From: Clostridium sp. JN-9
Lineage (GTDB): Bacteria; Bacillota; Clostridia; Clostridiales; Clostridiaceae
Assembly: GCF_004103695.1 (NCBI RefSeq)
Contig: NZ_CP035280.1
Location: 372,001-436,000, forward strand
Direction: 5' to 3'
Length of the DNA stretch: 64,000 bases
The translations under genes were made by a program, and so were the position numbers. This document shows, piece by piece, positions 45,127 to 56,099 of this stretch. The first letter of the stretch is position 1. Each line of letters starts with the position of its first letter. The notes below the pieces were generated by a model, which worked only from the letters and a program-made list of their open reading frames with translations, did not search any database and had not been told where the DNA came from.

Positions 45127-45993
45127 ATGAGTGGAATAGCAGGAGAAGGCTGTGATGTATTAATCCCTTTTAATGAAAGGAGACCTCTTTCGGAAATAGA
45201 ACACAGCATTACAACAACCTATAGAAGTTCCATATGGTCAAAGTTTCTAAAGGCAATCAAGGAATATAAATTAATTGAAGATGGAGATAAGGTAGCTGTA
45301 GCAGTTTCAGGAGGAAAAGACAGTATGTTAATGGCTAAATTATTTCAGCAGCTTCATAAACATAGTCATATTAAATTTGATGTGGAGTATATCGTTGCAG
45401 ATCCAGGATATCATGAGGACATTAAAAAGCTTTTGATTGATAATTGCAATTATTTAAATATACCTATTGAAATTTTTGATTCAGGTATATTTCAGGTTGT
45501 TGACAAAATAGCAAAGGATTATCCATGCTATATGTGTGCCAGAATGCGAAGAGGTGCATTATATAGTAAAGCAAAGGAGCTTGGATGCAATAAACTGGCT
45601 TTGGGACATCACTTTAATGATGTCATAGAAACCACATTACTTAACGTGCTTTATTCGGGAAATTTTAAAACCATGCTTCCTAAGCTGAAAGCTAGAAATT
45701 TTGAAGGAATTGAATTAATAAGGCCTCTTTACTATATAGAAGAAGAGGATATTCAAAGGTTTACACAGAAAAGCGGAATCTGGCCTTTAAACTGTGCATG
45801 CATGGTTGCTGCAAAGAAAATAGGGAACAAAAGATATGAAATTAAAGATTTAATTAAAAATATAAAAAAGAATTTTAATGGTGTTGATAAATCCATATTT
45901 AAAGCTGCACAGAATGTAAACATGGATGCCATATTAGGATGGCAGAAAGATGGAAAAAAGTTTTCTTATCTGGATTTTTATGATGAGGAATAA
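45127..45993 (+). CDS. TtcA-like PP-loop protein
   Basis: 288 aa. The PP-loop SGGKDSML (about residues 59-66) binds ATP; CYMCARMRRG supplies the paired Cys seen in TtcA-type enzymes (about 134 and 137); ALGHHFNDVIETTLLNVLYSG is the conserved adenylation region; a third Cys pair candidate is in LNCACMVAAKK. The family thiolates cytidine 32 in tRNA or carries out related tRNA sulfur transfer. The N-terminal extension (GEGCDVLIPFNERRP) is common in clostridial forms. Gene symbol withheld because several paralogue groups exist. Confidence 0.82.
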   Translation: MSGIAGEGCDVLIPFNERRPLSEIEHSITTTYRSSIWSKFLKAIKEYKLIEDGDKVAVAVSGGKDSMLMAKLFQQLHKHSHIKFDVEYIVADPGYHEDIKKLLIDNCNYLNIPIEIFDSGIFQVVDKIAKDYPCYMCARMRRGALYSKAKELGCNKLALGHHFNDVIETTLLNVLYSGNFKTMLPKLKARNFEGIELIRPLYYIEEEDIQRFTQKSGIWPLNCACMVAAKKIGNKRYEIKDLIKNIKKNFNGVDKSIFKAAQNVNMDAILGWQKDGKKFSYLDFYDEE

Positions 45994-46040
45994 TTGACCT
46001 TATATGGCATACAAAATATTAATGTACTTGTTAAAAAGTG

Positions 46041-46069
46041 TTGCAAATTGGACTTTTATATGTTAATAT
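46041..46069 (+). promoter_or_regulatory. Promoter with long leader for the zinc-ribbon gene
   Basis: TTGCAA (46041-46046), 17 bp, TAATAT (46064-46069). The leader to the ATG is about 135 nt and contains a small hairpin (TTCCT 46141-46145, AGGAA 46152-46156). Confidence 0.5.
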
Positions 46070-46209
46070 TAGATAGAATTAACAGTGAAATTAATTTATT
46101 TTAATGCAGCTGTTAACGGATTTAATAAGATCAACAACATTTCCTCGTTTCAGGAATTTATTGTTAATCACTTTTTAAATCTAATTTTTGAAAAAGGAGG
46201 AATGTTGAA

Positions 46210-46377
46210 ATGGCAGATAAAACATTAGTATGTAAAGATTGTGGTAAAGAGTTCGTTTTCACAGAAGGAGAACAGGCTTTCTACAAAGAAAAAGGATTTG
46301 AAAATGAACCTGTAAGATGCCCAGAATGCAGAAAAGCAAGAAAGGCTCAGAACAACAATAGAGGGTTCAGAAGATAG
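46210..46377 (+). CDS. Small zinc-ribbon protein
   Basis: 55 aa, ATG 46210 behind AAAGGAGGA. Two Cys pairs, CKDC (about residues 8-11) and CPEC (about 37-40), form a clear zinc ribbon, and the tail is basic (RKARKAQNNNRGFRR), fitting nucleic-acid or ribosome contact. The family is widespread in Clostridia without a known role. It has its own promoter, long leader and terminator, which indicates a strongly expressed single gene. Confidence 0.82.
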   Translation: MADKTLVCKDCGKEFVFTEGEQAFYKEKGFENEPVRCPECRKARKAQNNNRGFRR

Positions 46378-46392
46378 TATTTGATTACTATG

Positions 46393-46435
46393 TGCTCTGT
46401 AAGAAGAAATTCCTACAGAGCATTTATTTTTTTGC
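46393..46435 (+). terminator. Terminator after the zinc-ribbon gene
   Basis: TGCTCTGTA (46393-46401) pairs with TACAGAGCA (46414-46422), followed by TTTATTTTTTT. Confidence 0.85.
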
Positions 46436-47773
46436 CAGGTCAGTTAGTATTTCTTTTTTATTAAGCTCAGGGTCCTTTAATACCATATCAAGTAATTTAT
46501 TTAATATAATACCTATTTGTTTTCCTCTTGGAATTCCTATATTTATTAAGTCTTCACCATTAATATTTAAATCCTTTAAGCTTAAAGGAATTTGTTCATT
46601 TATAATTGTGCGGCATTTTTCTTTTAATTTCAGAATGTCTTGAAAATCGCTGTATTTCTTTGCAGAGGATTTTCTATCAGCTATCTGCAGCAAAAACAAA
46701 TTGTTTAAATTCTCCACTCCAACATTATTAATAAACTTTTTCACACTGAGAGATTTACCTGTGTCGCAGGTTCTCATATGTTCATAAATCAAGTGGCTTA
46801 CAGACTCTATAGTTTTATTATCGAATTTTAGCCTTTTAAGTATTTCCCTGGAAATATCTCCGCTTACTTTTTGATGACCATAAAAATGTCCCTGACCTTT
46901 GTCGTCTAATGTAAAACATTGCACCTTGCCTATATCATGAAGCAAAGCCGCCAGCCTCACATCCAACTCAGCCGGAGCACAATCAACCACTGATAAGGTG
47001 TGCTTAAAAATATCTTTATCATGATGAATATTCCTCTGATCAAAATCAACACAGGGAATAAGTTCAGGAATAATATAGGAAAGCAGATTACAATTATATA
47101 AGTCTATAATTCCCTTGCTTGGCTTATAAGACATGAGAATTTTGCAAAGTTCATCTCTAATACGTTCGCTGCTGATATTTTTAACCAAATAAGAATTTCT
47201 TTTTATGCTGCCAATCAATTCAACAGGCTCCAGATCAAAACCTAATTGACAGGAAAACCTAACAGCCCTAAGCATTCTTAAAGCATCCTCATTAAATCTT
47301 TTATCTGCATTACCCACACATCTGATAATTTTATTATTTATATCTTCCATCCCATTAAAATAATCCAGTATTCCTGTTAACTCACTATATGCCATAGCAT
47401 TAATTGTAAAGTCTCTCCTTGACAAATCCTGTTGAATAGAAGAGGTAAATGTTACCTTATCAGGATGCCTGTTATCCAGGTATTCACTATCGATTCTAAA
47501 GGTGGTTATTTCATAACTTGTATTGTTTATAACCACTGTAACTGTGCCGTGCCTTAATCCCGTTTCTATAACTTTTATCTGCCTTTTCCTAAATATATCT
47601 ATAACATTTTCAGGTAGTGCATTAGTAGTAATGTCCCAATCCAAAGGTTTCCTGCCTATTATGCTGTCTCTAACACATCCTCCTACAATGTATGCATCAA
47701 AACCTTCTTTGTTTATTGTATTTAATATATATTTAACATCATCAGGGATGTTGATTTTTATTTTATCCATCAT
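46424..47773 (-). CDS. cca: CCA tRNA nucleotidyltransferase
   Basis: 449 aa. Class II nucleotidyltransferase head: YIVGGCVRDSIIGRKPLDWDITTNALP (GG and DxD of the active site), then RRDFTINAMAYS and the flexible EDALRMLRAVRF helix that selects CTP/ATP. A C-terminal HD domain shows RLAALLHDIGKVQCF. It adds or repairs the 3' CCA of tRNA; the poly(A) polymerase branch is a less likely alternative. The ATG is at 47770-47773 region with a possible MM start. The gene is convergent with the zinc-ribbon gene. Confidence 0.9.
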   Translation of the reverse strand: MMDKIKINIPDDVKYILNTINKEGFDAYIVGGCVRDSIIGRKPLDWDITTNALPENVIDIFRKRQIKVIETGLRHGTVTVVINNTSYEITTFRIDSEYLDNRHPDKVTFTSSIQQDLSRRDFTINAMAYSELTGILDYFNGMEDINNKIIRCVGNADKRFNEDALRMLRAVRFSCQLGFDLEPVELIGSIKRNSYLVKNISSERIRDELCKILMSYKPSKGIIDLYNCNLLSYIIPELIPCVDFDQRNIHHDKDIFKHTLSVVDCAPAELDVRLAALLHDIGKVQCFTLDDKGQGHFYGHQKVSGDISREILKRLKFDNKTIESVSHLIYEHMRTCDTGKSLSVKKFINNVGVENLNNLFLLQIADRKSSAKKYSDFQDILKLKEKCRTIINEQIPLSLKDLNINGEDLINIGIPRGKQIGIILNKLLDMVLKDPELNKKEILTDLAKK

Positions 47774-47846
47774 TTTACCTCCAGAGTTTATAAGTATATT
47801 TTAGCACAATGGGAATAAATTAATTTAACATAAAAATTTAAAATTA

Positions 47847-47873
47847 TTACAAATAAAAGGATATTCATATAAT
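47847..47873 (+). promoter_or_regulatory. Candidate promoter of the cas operon
   Basis: TTACAA (47847-47852), 15 bp, TATAAT (47868-47873). The -10 is perfect; the spacing is short. Transcription from here would begin near 47880 and put the repeat-like element at 47902 in the mRNA leader. Confidence 0.45.
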
Positions 47874-47901
47874 TTGTAGAAATATATATTATAGCAGTTT
47901 G

Positions 47902-47931
47902 TATTTAATATAACCAACTTGGAAAAGTTGT
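47902..47931 (+). repeat. CRISPR-repeat-like element in the cas6 leader
   Basis: ATATAACCA (47908-47916) and TGGAA (47920-47924) with a 3-nt gap reproduce the core of the array repeat, which is ATATAACCA-TAC-TGGAA; the middle triplet here is ACT. The CCA/TGG mini-stem is kept. The 5' part is only partly similar (3 of 6) and the last seven bases, including most of the 8-nt tag, differ. It lies four to five bases before the cas6 ribosome binding site. CAACTT and AAGTTG (47915-47930) can also form a local hairpin. Confidence 0.6.
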
Positions 47932-47948
47932 ATGAAGGGAGTTAAATT

Positions 47949-48683
47949 ATGAGGTTAGCTGTTACTTGTGAGCTTGAAAATGAGGCGATGCCTTTGGATT
48001 TTCGAAGAAAGATTTTATCATTTTTGAAATATGCTCTTTCCAATTACGATAAAAAATCCTATGAATACTTATATGGGAAAGGCAAAACGGAGCCAAAGGA
48101 CTTCTGTTTTTCTGTATATTTTCCTGAGGCAAAGATAAGCGGACAAGGTATAAATGTACGGAGCAAAAAATTAATAATTAATATTTCAAGCTATGATATA
48201 GAACTTGGAATAAACTTGTATAACAGTTTGATAAGGCAGCAGTGGAGGACTTATGACCTATCTACTTTTAATAAAATTAAAAAAATAATAAATATGAACC
48301 TTAAAAAGGAAAAGATAATAAAAAATGATAAAGTTCAATTTCATACATTAAGTCCGATTGTAATAAGAGACCATAACAAAGAACTTGGTACTGATTGGTA
48401 TTTGACATTTGAAGATAACAATTATGAAAAGATATTAAAAAGAAATTTAAAAAGTGAATTGATAAATAAATTTGATGAAGATGTTACAAAAGATATTGAT
48501 AATCTAAAAATATCAGATATCAGCATGAAGAAGATAATAGCAAAATCATATGATATTAATATTCCTTGCGCTATAGGAAACTTTGCTTTAGAGGGAAAAC
48601 AGTATTTATTAAATTATTTTTATAAGGCTGGTTTAGGCAGCAAAAGAAGTCTTGGATTTTCACTTTTAGATATTTTTGAATAG
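47949..48683 (+). CDS. cas6: CRISPR endoribonuclease Cas6
   Basis: 244 aa, ATG behind GAAGGGAG. The C-terminal glycine-rich loop KAGLGSKRSLGFSLLDI (about 226-242) is the RAMP signature of Cas6. The N-terminal RAMP fold ends at about residue 100. It cuts precursor crRNA within the repeat to leave an 8-nt 5' tag. It is the first gene of the interference operon, and a repeat-like sequence lies in its leader. The catalytic His cannot be fixed from sequence alone. Confidence 0.92.
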   Translation: MRLAVTCELENEAMPLDFRRKILSFLKYALSNYDKKSYEYLYGKGKTEPKDFCFSVYFPEAKISGQGINVRSKKLIINISSYDIELGINLYNSLIRQQWRTYDLSTFNKIKKIINMNLKKEKIIKNDKVQFHTLSPIVIRDHNKELGTDWYLTFEDNNYEKILKRNLKSELINKFDEDVTKDIDNLKISDISMKKIIAKSYDINIPCAIGNFALEGKQYLLNYFYKAGLGSKRSLGFSLLDIFE

Positions 48684-48697
48684 GAGGTGAAGCTAAT

Positions 48698-50386
48698 ATG
48701 GAAACTGACAAAATCAGGATTACATTAGGGGATTGGATGTGGAATGCTTCTGTAGTTGGTTTTATTAATATAATTGGCGAAGAGAATATTAGTTATGTAA
48801 GTAAAGATACCGTAGAGTTCTCAAAGAATGTTTTGAATGAATTTGAGAATAAATACTTCAATTATTTAATTGAAACATATAAAGAAACACTATCATGGTA
48901 TAAAATAGTTGATTTTAAAAATACCATTACTTATTTTGAAAATAATGAATTTAGCAATTTCAATTTAAAATCTTTGAAGCAGCTAAACAAATATATTAAG
49001 GATACTATAAAATATTATATAAAAAGTGCTAGTTATAAATCAGTATATGAGTTAATTGATAGTAAAATTGATATTTTAGAAAAGGAAAAAGAAATAAATA
49101 CAATAAAAGAGCCAAAGAATGATGGAGAATTTCAAAATAAAAAGGATGATATAATTCTTGAAGTTAAAAAAAGTTTTGATAAGATAAGTGAAATTATTGA
49201 TTATTGCAACACAGTTAGAGGTAAGAAATATCTTGCTGGGAAAAATGTAATTTATAATGTAATTAAAAATAGCTGGGATGGAATATGCTTTTTAAACCGT
49301 CAGACTAAAGAAAAGGATATGTATATAGATTATAAAAAATATTTTGTAGATCCTGCTATGGAGTATATTGATTCAGATAAGAAAAAATATAAATTTAGCT
49401 GTATTACATGCAATAAATCAATAAAGGATTTAAATAATGATCTAAGCTTTCTAAATGAAACGGGATTTGATGTAGGGAGAAAGTCTTCGCATGTTTGGAA
49501 TTTTACAAATGACATAGCTATATGTCCAGTTTGTAAGCTGATATACTCGTGTATACCTGCCGGTATGGTTTATGTGTATGATAGGGGAATTTATATTAAT
49601 GCAAATTTCAGCATTAAAAAAGCATTGAACATAAACAATAATATAAAAACGGATATATTAGTAAAGAATAAAAAATTGTCTAACCAAAGCATATACAGGG
49701 CTTTAATCAATTCTATAAATGAAAAAGTTAATGAGAATGTTAAATATGAGCTGGCAGATATCCAAGTTATAAGATTTGAAAATGGAAGTTATAGATTTAA
49801 CATTTTGGCTAGAAAGACTATTGAGACAATAAACAAGTCAGAATCAGAGTTAAATCATATAATTAACGCAGGCTTTAAAGAAGCAAAAATAAATTATAAT
49901 ATTTACGAATTAGTTGTAAAAAGGATTTTTAATAATCAAAATCTATACACATTAATTCATAAGACCATTTTATATAAACTTACAAATGATGAAAGTTGTT
50001 ACTACAATATGAGTCATGTAGAAAGTTTATTGTATATAAATAAAAAATTGTTAGGGGGTATGGGTTATATGCAAAATGTTGATAAGGAGAGAGATATTAT
50101 AAAAGAATCAAAATCTTCAGGCTATCACCTTAGAGAAGAATACAAGTCAAAAGAAGCAGATAACAAGCTTCCAGGTATAAGCTACAGGCTTTTAAATGCA
50201 TTAAAAACAGATAATAAAAATATGTTTATGGATGTAACACTTAATTGCTATCTATATGTCAGAAAAGAAGTTCCGCGAGTATTTATAGATGCTTTAAAAG
50301 ATGACGATGCATTTAAGACTATAGGATATGCTTTTGTTGCGGGCTTAATTGACGAAAAGAAAAGTAAAGATTCACAAAATGCATAA
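48698..50386 (+). CDS. cas8b: Type I-B Cascade large subunit Cas8 (Cst1-like)
   Basis: 562 aa. The pair of motifs CITC (about 235-238) and CPVC (about 275-278) is the CXXC-CXXC zinc-finger signature of the Cst1/Cas8 family of the Tneap variant of subtype I-B. As the Cascade large subunit it should recognise the PAM and recruit Cas3. The rest of the protein is highly diverged, as usual for Cas8. It starts 14 bp after cas6 with AGGAGG, in the same operon as cas7 and cas5. Confidence 0.88.
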   Translation: METDKIRITLGDWMWNASVVGFINIIGEENISYVSKDTVEFSKNVLNEFENKYFNYLIETYKETLSWYKIVDFKNTITYFENNEFSNFNLKSLKQLNKYIKDTIKYYIKSASYKSVYELIDSKIDILEKEKEINTIKEPKNDGEFQNKKDDIILEVKKSFDKISEIIDYCNTVRGKKYLAGKNVIYNVIKNSWDGICFLNRQTKEKDMYIDYKKYFVDPAMEYIDSDKKKYKFSCITCNKSIKDLNNDLSFLNETGFDVGRKSSHVWNFTNDIAICPVCKLIYSCIPAGMVYVYDRGIYINANFSIKKALNINNNIKTDILVKNKKLSNQSIYRALINSINEKVNENVKYELADIQVIRFENGSYRFNILARKTIETINKSESELNHIINAGFKEAKINYNIYELVVKRIFNNQNLYTLIHKTILYKLTNDESCYYNMSHVESLLYINKKLLGGMGYMQNVDKERDIIKESKSSGYHLREEYKSKEADNKLPGISYRLLNALKTDNKNMFMDVTLNCYLYVRKEVPRVFIDALKDDDAFKTIGYAFVAGLIDEKKSKDSQNA

Positions 50387-50430
50387 AAAGTTAGATTATT
50401 AATTTTTTAGAAAAATGGAGGGAAATAATT

Positions 50431-52048
<1,618 letters not shown>

Positions 52049-52068
52049 ATTTTTATGAGGCGTGTGAA

Positions 52069-54315
52069 ATGAATGAAAACTATTTAGCAAAATCAATCCC
52101 TAAAGAGGATATACAAACTCATACAAATAATCTACTGCGTAATTATGAAAAGTTAAAAAGTTTATATCCCAATATTAAAGTTAATTGGTCATTGTTATAT
52201 AATGCCTGCTTATATCATGATTTAGGAAAAATGAATTTAAAATTTCAAAGCAGGATTCATGGCAAAAAATATCCGGGTGAAATACCACATGGAGTATTAA
52301 GCCTGGCATTTATAAATTACAAAAAGCTAAGGAAAGTTTATGGATATAGCAGAAATGACATTAAAATATTATTTCATAGTATAGCTTATCATCATGACAG
52401 AGATTTTGATTTTGAAATTGAAGATGTTGAAGAAGAAATAAGAAACATGAGGGAACAGTTTAATAATTTTCATTATGATAAATTAGGCGAAGATAAATTT
52501 TTAGCTGATACTATTGAGGACTCTTATTTTGTTAAAAATGACAGGATATATGACGATGAAGATTCATTTTATAATTATATAATGGTCAAAGGGCTGTTGA
52601 ACAGACTCGATTATTCTGCAAGTGCTTATGTTGATGTAGAAAATAAAAATGATTTTCTTCAACCTTCATTAAATAATCTGCTTAAGGGATGGCAAGAAAA
52701 GGATTCTAAGTTAAAATGGAATGAACTTCAGGAATATATGATAAAAAATAGAAATGAAAATGTTATTGTAATTGCACAAACAGGTATGGGAAAAACAGAA
52801 GCTGGATTGTTGTGGCTGGGTGAGGATAAAGGATTCTTCACCCTGCCTCTAAAAAGTGCAATAAATTCTATTTATAATAGGATAAGAGAAAATATTGTTA
52901 CTGAAAATATAGAAAATCGGGTTGGAATGCTGCATTCGGAAACGTATAGCAAATATATAGAGGTACAAGAAAAAAGTGACAACAAAGACGAAATCAATCT
53001 GGAAAATTATTATACAAAGACCAAACAACTCTCTCTTCCATTAACTATCTGCACATTAGATCAAATATTTGACTTCGTGTACAGATATAGGGGCTTTGAA
53101 CCAAAGCTTGCCACTCTTTCATACTCAAAGATTATAATTGATGAAATTCAGATGTATTCTTCAGATTTACTTGCTTATTTATTACTAGGACTTTCATATA
53201 TATCAAAGCTAGGAGGGAAATTTGCAATATTGACCGCAACTCTTCCAAATATTGTTGTAGATTTATTAAGGTCAGAAAATATTAAGTTTCAAAACATAAA
53301 AGTATTTATTAATGATAGGATAAGGCATAGTATAAAAATAGAAAACAAGGAAATAAACTCAGAAGATATATTTAAAAGATATAAAAATAATAAAATTTTA
53401 ATTATTTGTAATACTGTAAAAGCTGCAACAAGAATTTATAAGGAGTTAGTAAAGAAGATTAATGATAAAGAAGTGAACTTACTGCACAGTAATTTTATTA
53501 AAAAGGATAGAGCTATAAAAGAAAGTGAAATTCAAGAAATGGGTGATAAAAAAAATAAATCTCATGGTATCTGGGTCGCCACACAAATAGTAGAAGCCTC
53601 ACTGGATATTGACTTTGATTTGCTATTTACAGAACTCTCTGATTTAAATGGTTTATTTCAAAGAATGGGGAGATGTTATAGGGATAGAGATTTAGATGTT
53701 GATTATAATTGCTTTGTATATACAGGTGGTCAAAAAGGATGTAGTGGAGTAGGAAAATTTATAGATAAGGATATTTTTGAATTTTCTAAAGAAGCAATAA
53801 AAGATATTAGTGGAATAATTAATGAAAAAACAAAAGTAGAATTGGTCTCAAAGCTATATACTACAGAGAAGTTATCTGAAACCCAATATTATAAGGACAT
53901 TATAGAAAATATAAAATATGTAAAAAGCATTGAATGTTATGAATTGGATAAGACTGAAATGCAGAAAAGATTCAGAAATATTGATTCTGTTACAATAATA
54001 CCTAAAAAGGTTTATGAAGAAAACATTGAAACAATAAACAGCTGTAAAAATATTTTAAATAAACCCTTTGATAAGAATATGTCTGATAAAGAAAGAAAAT
54101 CCTTAAAGATAGAAAAAATCAAATCAAGAAATAGTATTATGGAATTTACGGTTTCTTTGTATGGTCGCATTGTCAGAAATGCTGAAAGCAAAACCCTTAA
54201 TTTGAACAAATATGAACAAATTCCAATATTGGAATGCGATTATAATAATAAAACTGGTGTTGAAAACATAGTTTTTAAAAGTAAAAAAATCGATTATTCT
54301 GAACTTACTTTTTAA
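52069..54315 (+). CDS. cas3: CRISPR helicase-nuclease Cas3
   Basis: 748 aa. An N-terminal HD nuclease domain has its His-Asp in YHDLGKMNLKFQ (about residue 49) and further His residues in HGVLSLAFINY and SIAYHHDRDFDF. The helicase has Walker A AQTGMGKTEAG (about 236), motif II IIDEIQMYSS (DEIQ instead of DExH), motif III LTATLP and motif VI FQRMGRCYRDRD (about 530). Cas3 unwinds and degrades target DNA after Cascade binding. It is the last intact gene before an IS110 insertion. All catalytic parts appear intact. Confidence 0.92.
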   Translation: MNENYLAKSIPKEDIQTHTNNLLRNYEKLKSLYPNIKVNWSLLYNACLYHDLGKMNLKFQSRIHGKKYPGEIPHGVLSLAFINYKKLRKVYGYSRNDIKILFHSIAYHHDRDFDFEIEDVEEEIRNMREQFNNFHYDKLGEDKFLADTIEDSYFVKNDRIYDDEDSFYNYIMVKGLLNRLDYSASAYVDVENKNDFLQPSLNNLLKGWQEKDSKLKWNELQEYMIKNRNENVIVIAQTGMGKTEAGLLWLGEDKGFFTLPLKSAINSIYNRIRENIVTENIENRVGMLHSETYSKYIEVQEKSDNKDEINLENYYTKTKQLSLPLTICTLDQIFDFVYRYRGFEPKLATLSYSKIIIDEIQMYSSDLLAYLLLGLSYISKLGGKFAILTATLPNIVVDLLRSENIKFQNIKVFINDRIRHSIKIENKEINSEDIFKRYKNNKILIICNTVKAATRIYKELVKKINDKEVNLLHSNFIKKDRAIKESEIQEMGDKKNKSHGIWVATQIVEASLDIDFDLLFTELSDLNGLFQRMGRCYRDRDLDVDYNCFVYTGGQKGCSGVGKFIDKDIFEFSKEAIKDISGIINEKTKVELVSKLYTTEKLSETQYYKDIIENIKYVKSIECYELDKTEMQKRFRNIDSVTIIPKKVYEENIETINSCKNILNKPFDKNMSDKERKSLKIEKIKSRNSIMEFTVSLYGRIVRNAESKTLNLNKYEQIPILECDYNNKTGVENIVFKSKKIDYSELTF

Positions 54316-54435
54316 AAGCAATTTGGTAATATGTCAAGAACAAAATAAAAAGAAAATGAAATGATTCTTCAAAAAAAGGGTAACCCTAATAAACATACAG
54401 TCAAATCAGAATGTATGTTCGTGTGTCTTATATAA

Positions 54436-55710
54436 TTAATCTACTCTATTTGAAGAGTAGAGTTGATTTTTAGCCAGCAATCCAAAAATCAAACGGATTA
54501 ATTTACGAGAAGTTAGCGCGAGTGCTCGTTTATGCTGATGTGTAGTCACTTCAGCAAATTTCTTCTGGTAGAAAGCTTGATATTCAGGAACGTGTCTTAT
54601 GACACTACCAGCGGCTTCTATCAGATAATAACGTAAATAACGGTTACCTGCTTTGTTCATTGGCGTATTTTCAGCCTTGAAATCACCAGATTGATTTTCT
54701 TTCCATACGATGCCAGCATATTTAGCAATAGCATCATTATTAGGGAATGCATGCACACTGCCTAATTCGGCAAGAATACCACTGGAATAAACAGGGCCAA
54801 AACCAGGGATTGACATGAGAATTTGATATTCCACAGGATTCATTCCCATAACCGCTTTCTCAATGGCTTTATTAATAGTACTCAGTTCTTTTTCAAAAGC
54901 CTGAATACAGTTAAAAGAGCATGCAATTGAAGTCGTTAATGGCTCATACAAACATTTATCAAGGCGATATGAATTACGAGCAGCTTGTTGAAGAATTTTA
55001 GCAGTCATCTGTGGATCAGAAATTCTCTTTCGACTCTTTGTATTGATGAATTCAACAAGTTCTTCTATGGAAGCATTTGCAATGTCTTCAGAAGATAAAA
55101 AATCCGTCAGGATAGAGGAAGCAGTGGCACCATATTTATTAGAAAAAGGATGTTCTTCACCATCTAACAAAGCAAATTCGCTAAACTTGAGAAATACATT
55201 TGATAGCATATATGTCTTCTCCCTGGTTAAGCATTCAACTATATGAAGCCTGTGTCTTGTAAGCCTTTGTAGGGCAAGGTATTGAGAACCACGCCAAGGC
55301 TCAGTATGAATCCTGCCGACTCTTGCAAAATCAGCAATAACAAAAGAGTCAATGCCATCATTTTTGTTAAGAGCATTAAAGGAATCTTTGTAGTTAGCAA
55401 CTTCCTTAGGATTCAAACAGTAGACGTAGGGTTTATATGGCACAAGTTTTTCACTTGCAGATAAAAAATTAGCTATATGCACGCCATAAAATGAAGTAGA
55501 CTCAAGACCAATAATAGTAACCTTAAATATATTATTTTCTAGTATCTTGACGAGCATGGATTCTAGTTGTTCTGCACCAGATTGTGTATTAGGAACAGGT
55601 TTCATTTTAATAAAAAATTCCTGTTCAAAGTTAATTGCAGAGACAACATTTTGTCTCGCACCAATATCGATACCAACAAATAGAGTTGATAAGTAATCTA
55701 CTTTCTTCAT
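54436..55710 (-). CDS. IS110-family transposase (DEDD recombinase)
   Basis: 424 aa from ATG 55710, which has AAGGTGGTGA upstream; a longer frame to 55803 has no site. The N-terminal RuvC-like domain begins LFVGIDIGARQNVV (first Asp) and includes NDGIDSFVIADFARVGR. The C-terminal Tnp20 domain has MSIPGFGPVYSSGILAELG, with the candidate nucleophilic Ser, and KYAGIVWKENQSGDF ... AGNRYLRYYLIEAAG. IS110 enzymes recombine donor and target DNA guided by a bridge RNA encoded in the element. The frame is intact. Confidence 0.9.
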   Translation of the reverse strand: MKKVDYLSTLFVGIDIGARQNVVSAINFEQEFFIKMKPVPNTQSGAEQLESMLVKILENNIFKVTIIGLESTSFYGVHIANFLSASEKLVPYKPYVYCLNPKEVANYKDSFNALNKNDGIDSFVIADFARVGRIHTEPWRGSQYLALQRLTRHRLHIVECLTREKTYMLSNVFLKFSEFALLDGEEHPFSNKYGATASSILTDFLSSEDIANASIEELVEFINTKSRKRISDPQMTAKILQQAARNSYRLDKCLYEPLTTSIACSFNCIQAFEKELSTINKAIEKAVMGMNPVEYQILMSIPGFGPVYSSGILAELGSVHAFPNNDAIAKYAGIVWKENQSGDFKAENTPMNKAGNRYLRYYLIEAAGSVIRHVPEYQAFYQKKFAEVTTHQHKRALALTSRKLIRLIFGLLAKNQLYSSNRVD

Positions 55711-55990
55711 GAAATCACCACCTTTCGAAAGTAATGAGGAAATTAGAAAAGGAATTATCCTAATCCAGAGTACTGACTGCAACCTCGCGTAATCAGCATT
55801 CAACCAAGCGAAATACCTTGCTGGTGGCTACGAATGGAGATGCAACATTTGTGTAAGCAGAATTTGATACTCTGGTCAGGCTGCAAGCTTTCTAGGCAAT
55901 AACAATATGTTTTGCAGGAGAATACAGCAGTAACCTTCGCTAAAGTCCGTTAGGACTATTTTAGCATTAGGAAATTCCTTTATAAATAGT
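55711..55990 (-). ncRNA. Candidate IS110 bridge RNA region
   Basis: The 280 bases upstream of the transposase start on its strand have no ORF, are richer in G+C than the neighbours and contain several hairpins, for example AGTCC/GGACT (55946-55959). In the IS110 group the bridge RNA lies in this position (left end, upstream of the recombinase gene). Boundaries and guide loops were not determined. Confidence 0.5.
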
Positions 55991-56099
55991 TAATGTAAGT
56001 TGTATAGATAGGAATGTAAAATAGATAGCAATAATGAATTGGGGGAATCCCCACAGAAAAACATAGATACTTTCTTATCTATACTAAAATATAAAAATA

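Larger units (their letters stand above)
54400..55990. mobile_element. IS110-family element between cas3 and cas4
   Basis: Extent is approximate. IS110 elements lack terminal inverted repeats and target duplications, so the ends cannot be read here. It includes the minus-strand transposase and the higher-GC non-coding stretch upstream of it. AACATACA/TGTATGTT (54392-54399 and 54412-54419) is a hairpin near the probable 3' end. Base composition and orientation differ from the surrounding cas genes. Confidence 0.7.

Noticed and set aside
56011-56020. GGAATGTAAA upstream of cas4 as a second repeat-like element
   Set aside because: Only the 3' ten bases of the repeat match and the ATATAACCA core is absent, so chance is likely; kept only as a side note to the cas6-leader finding.
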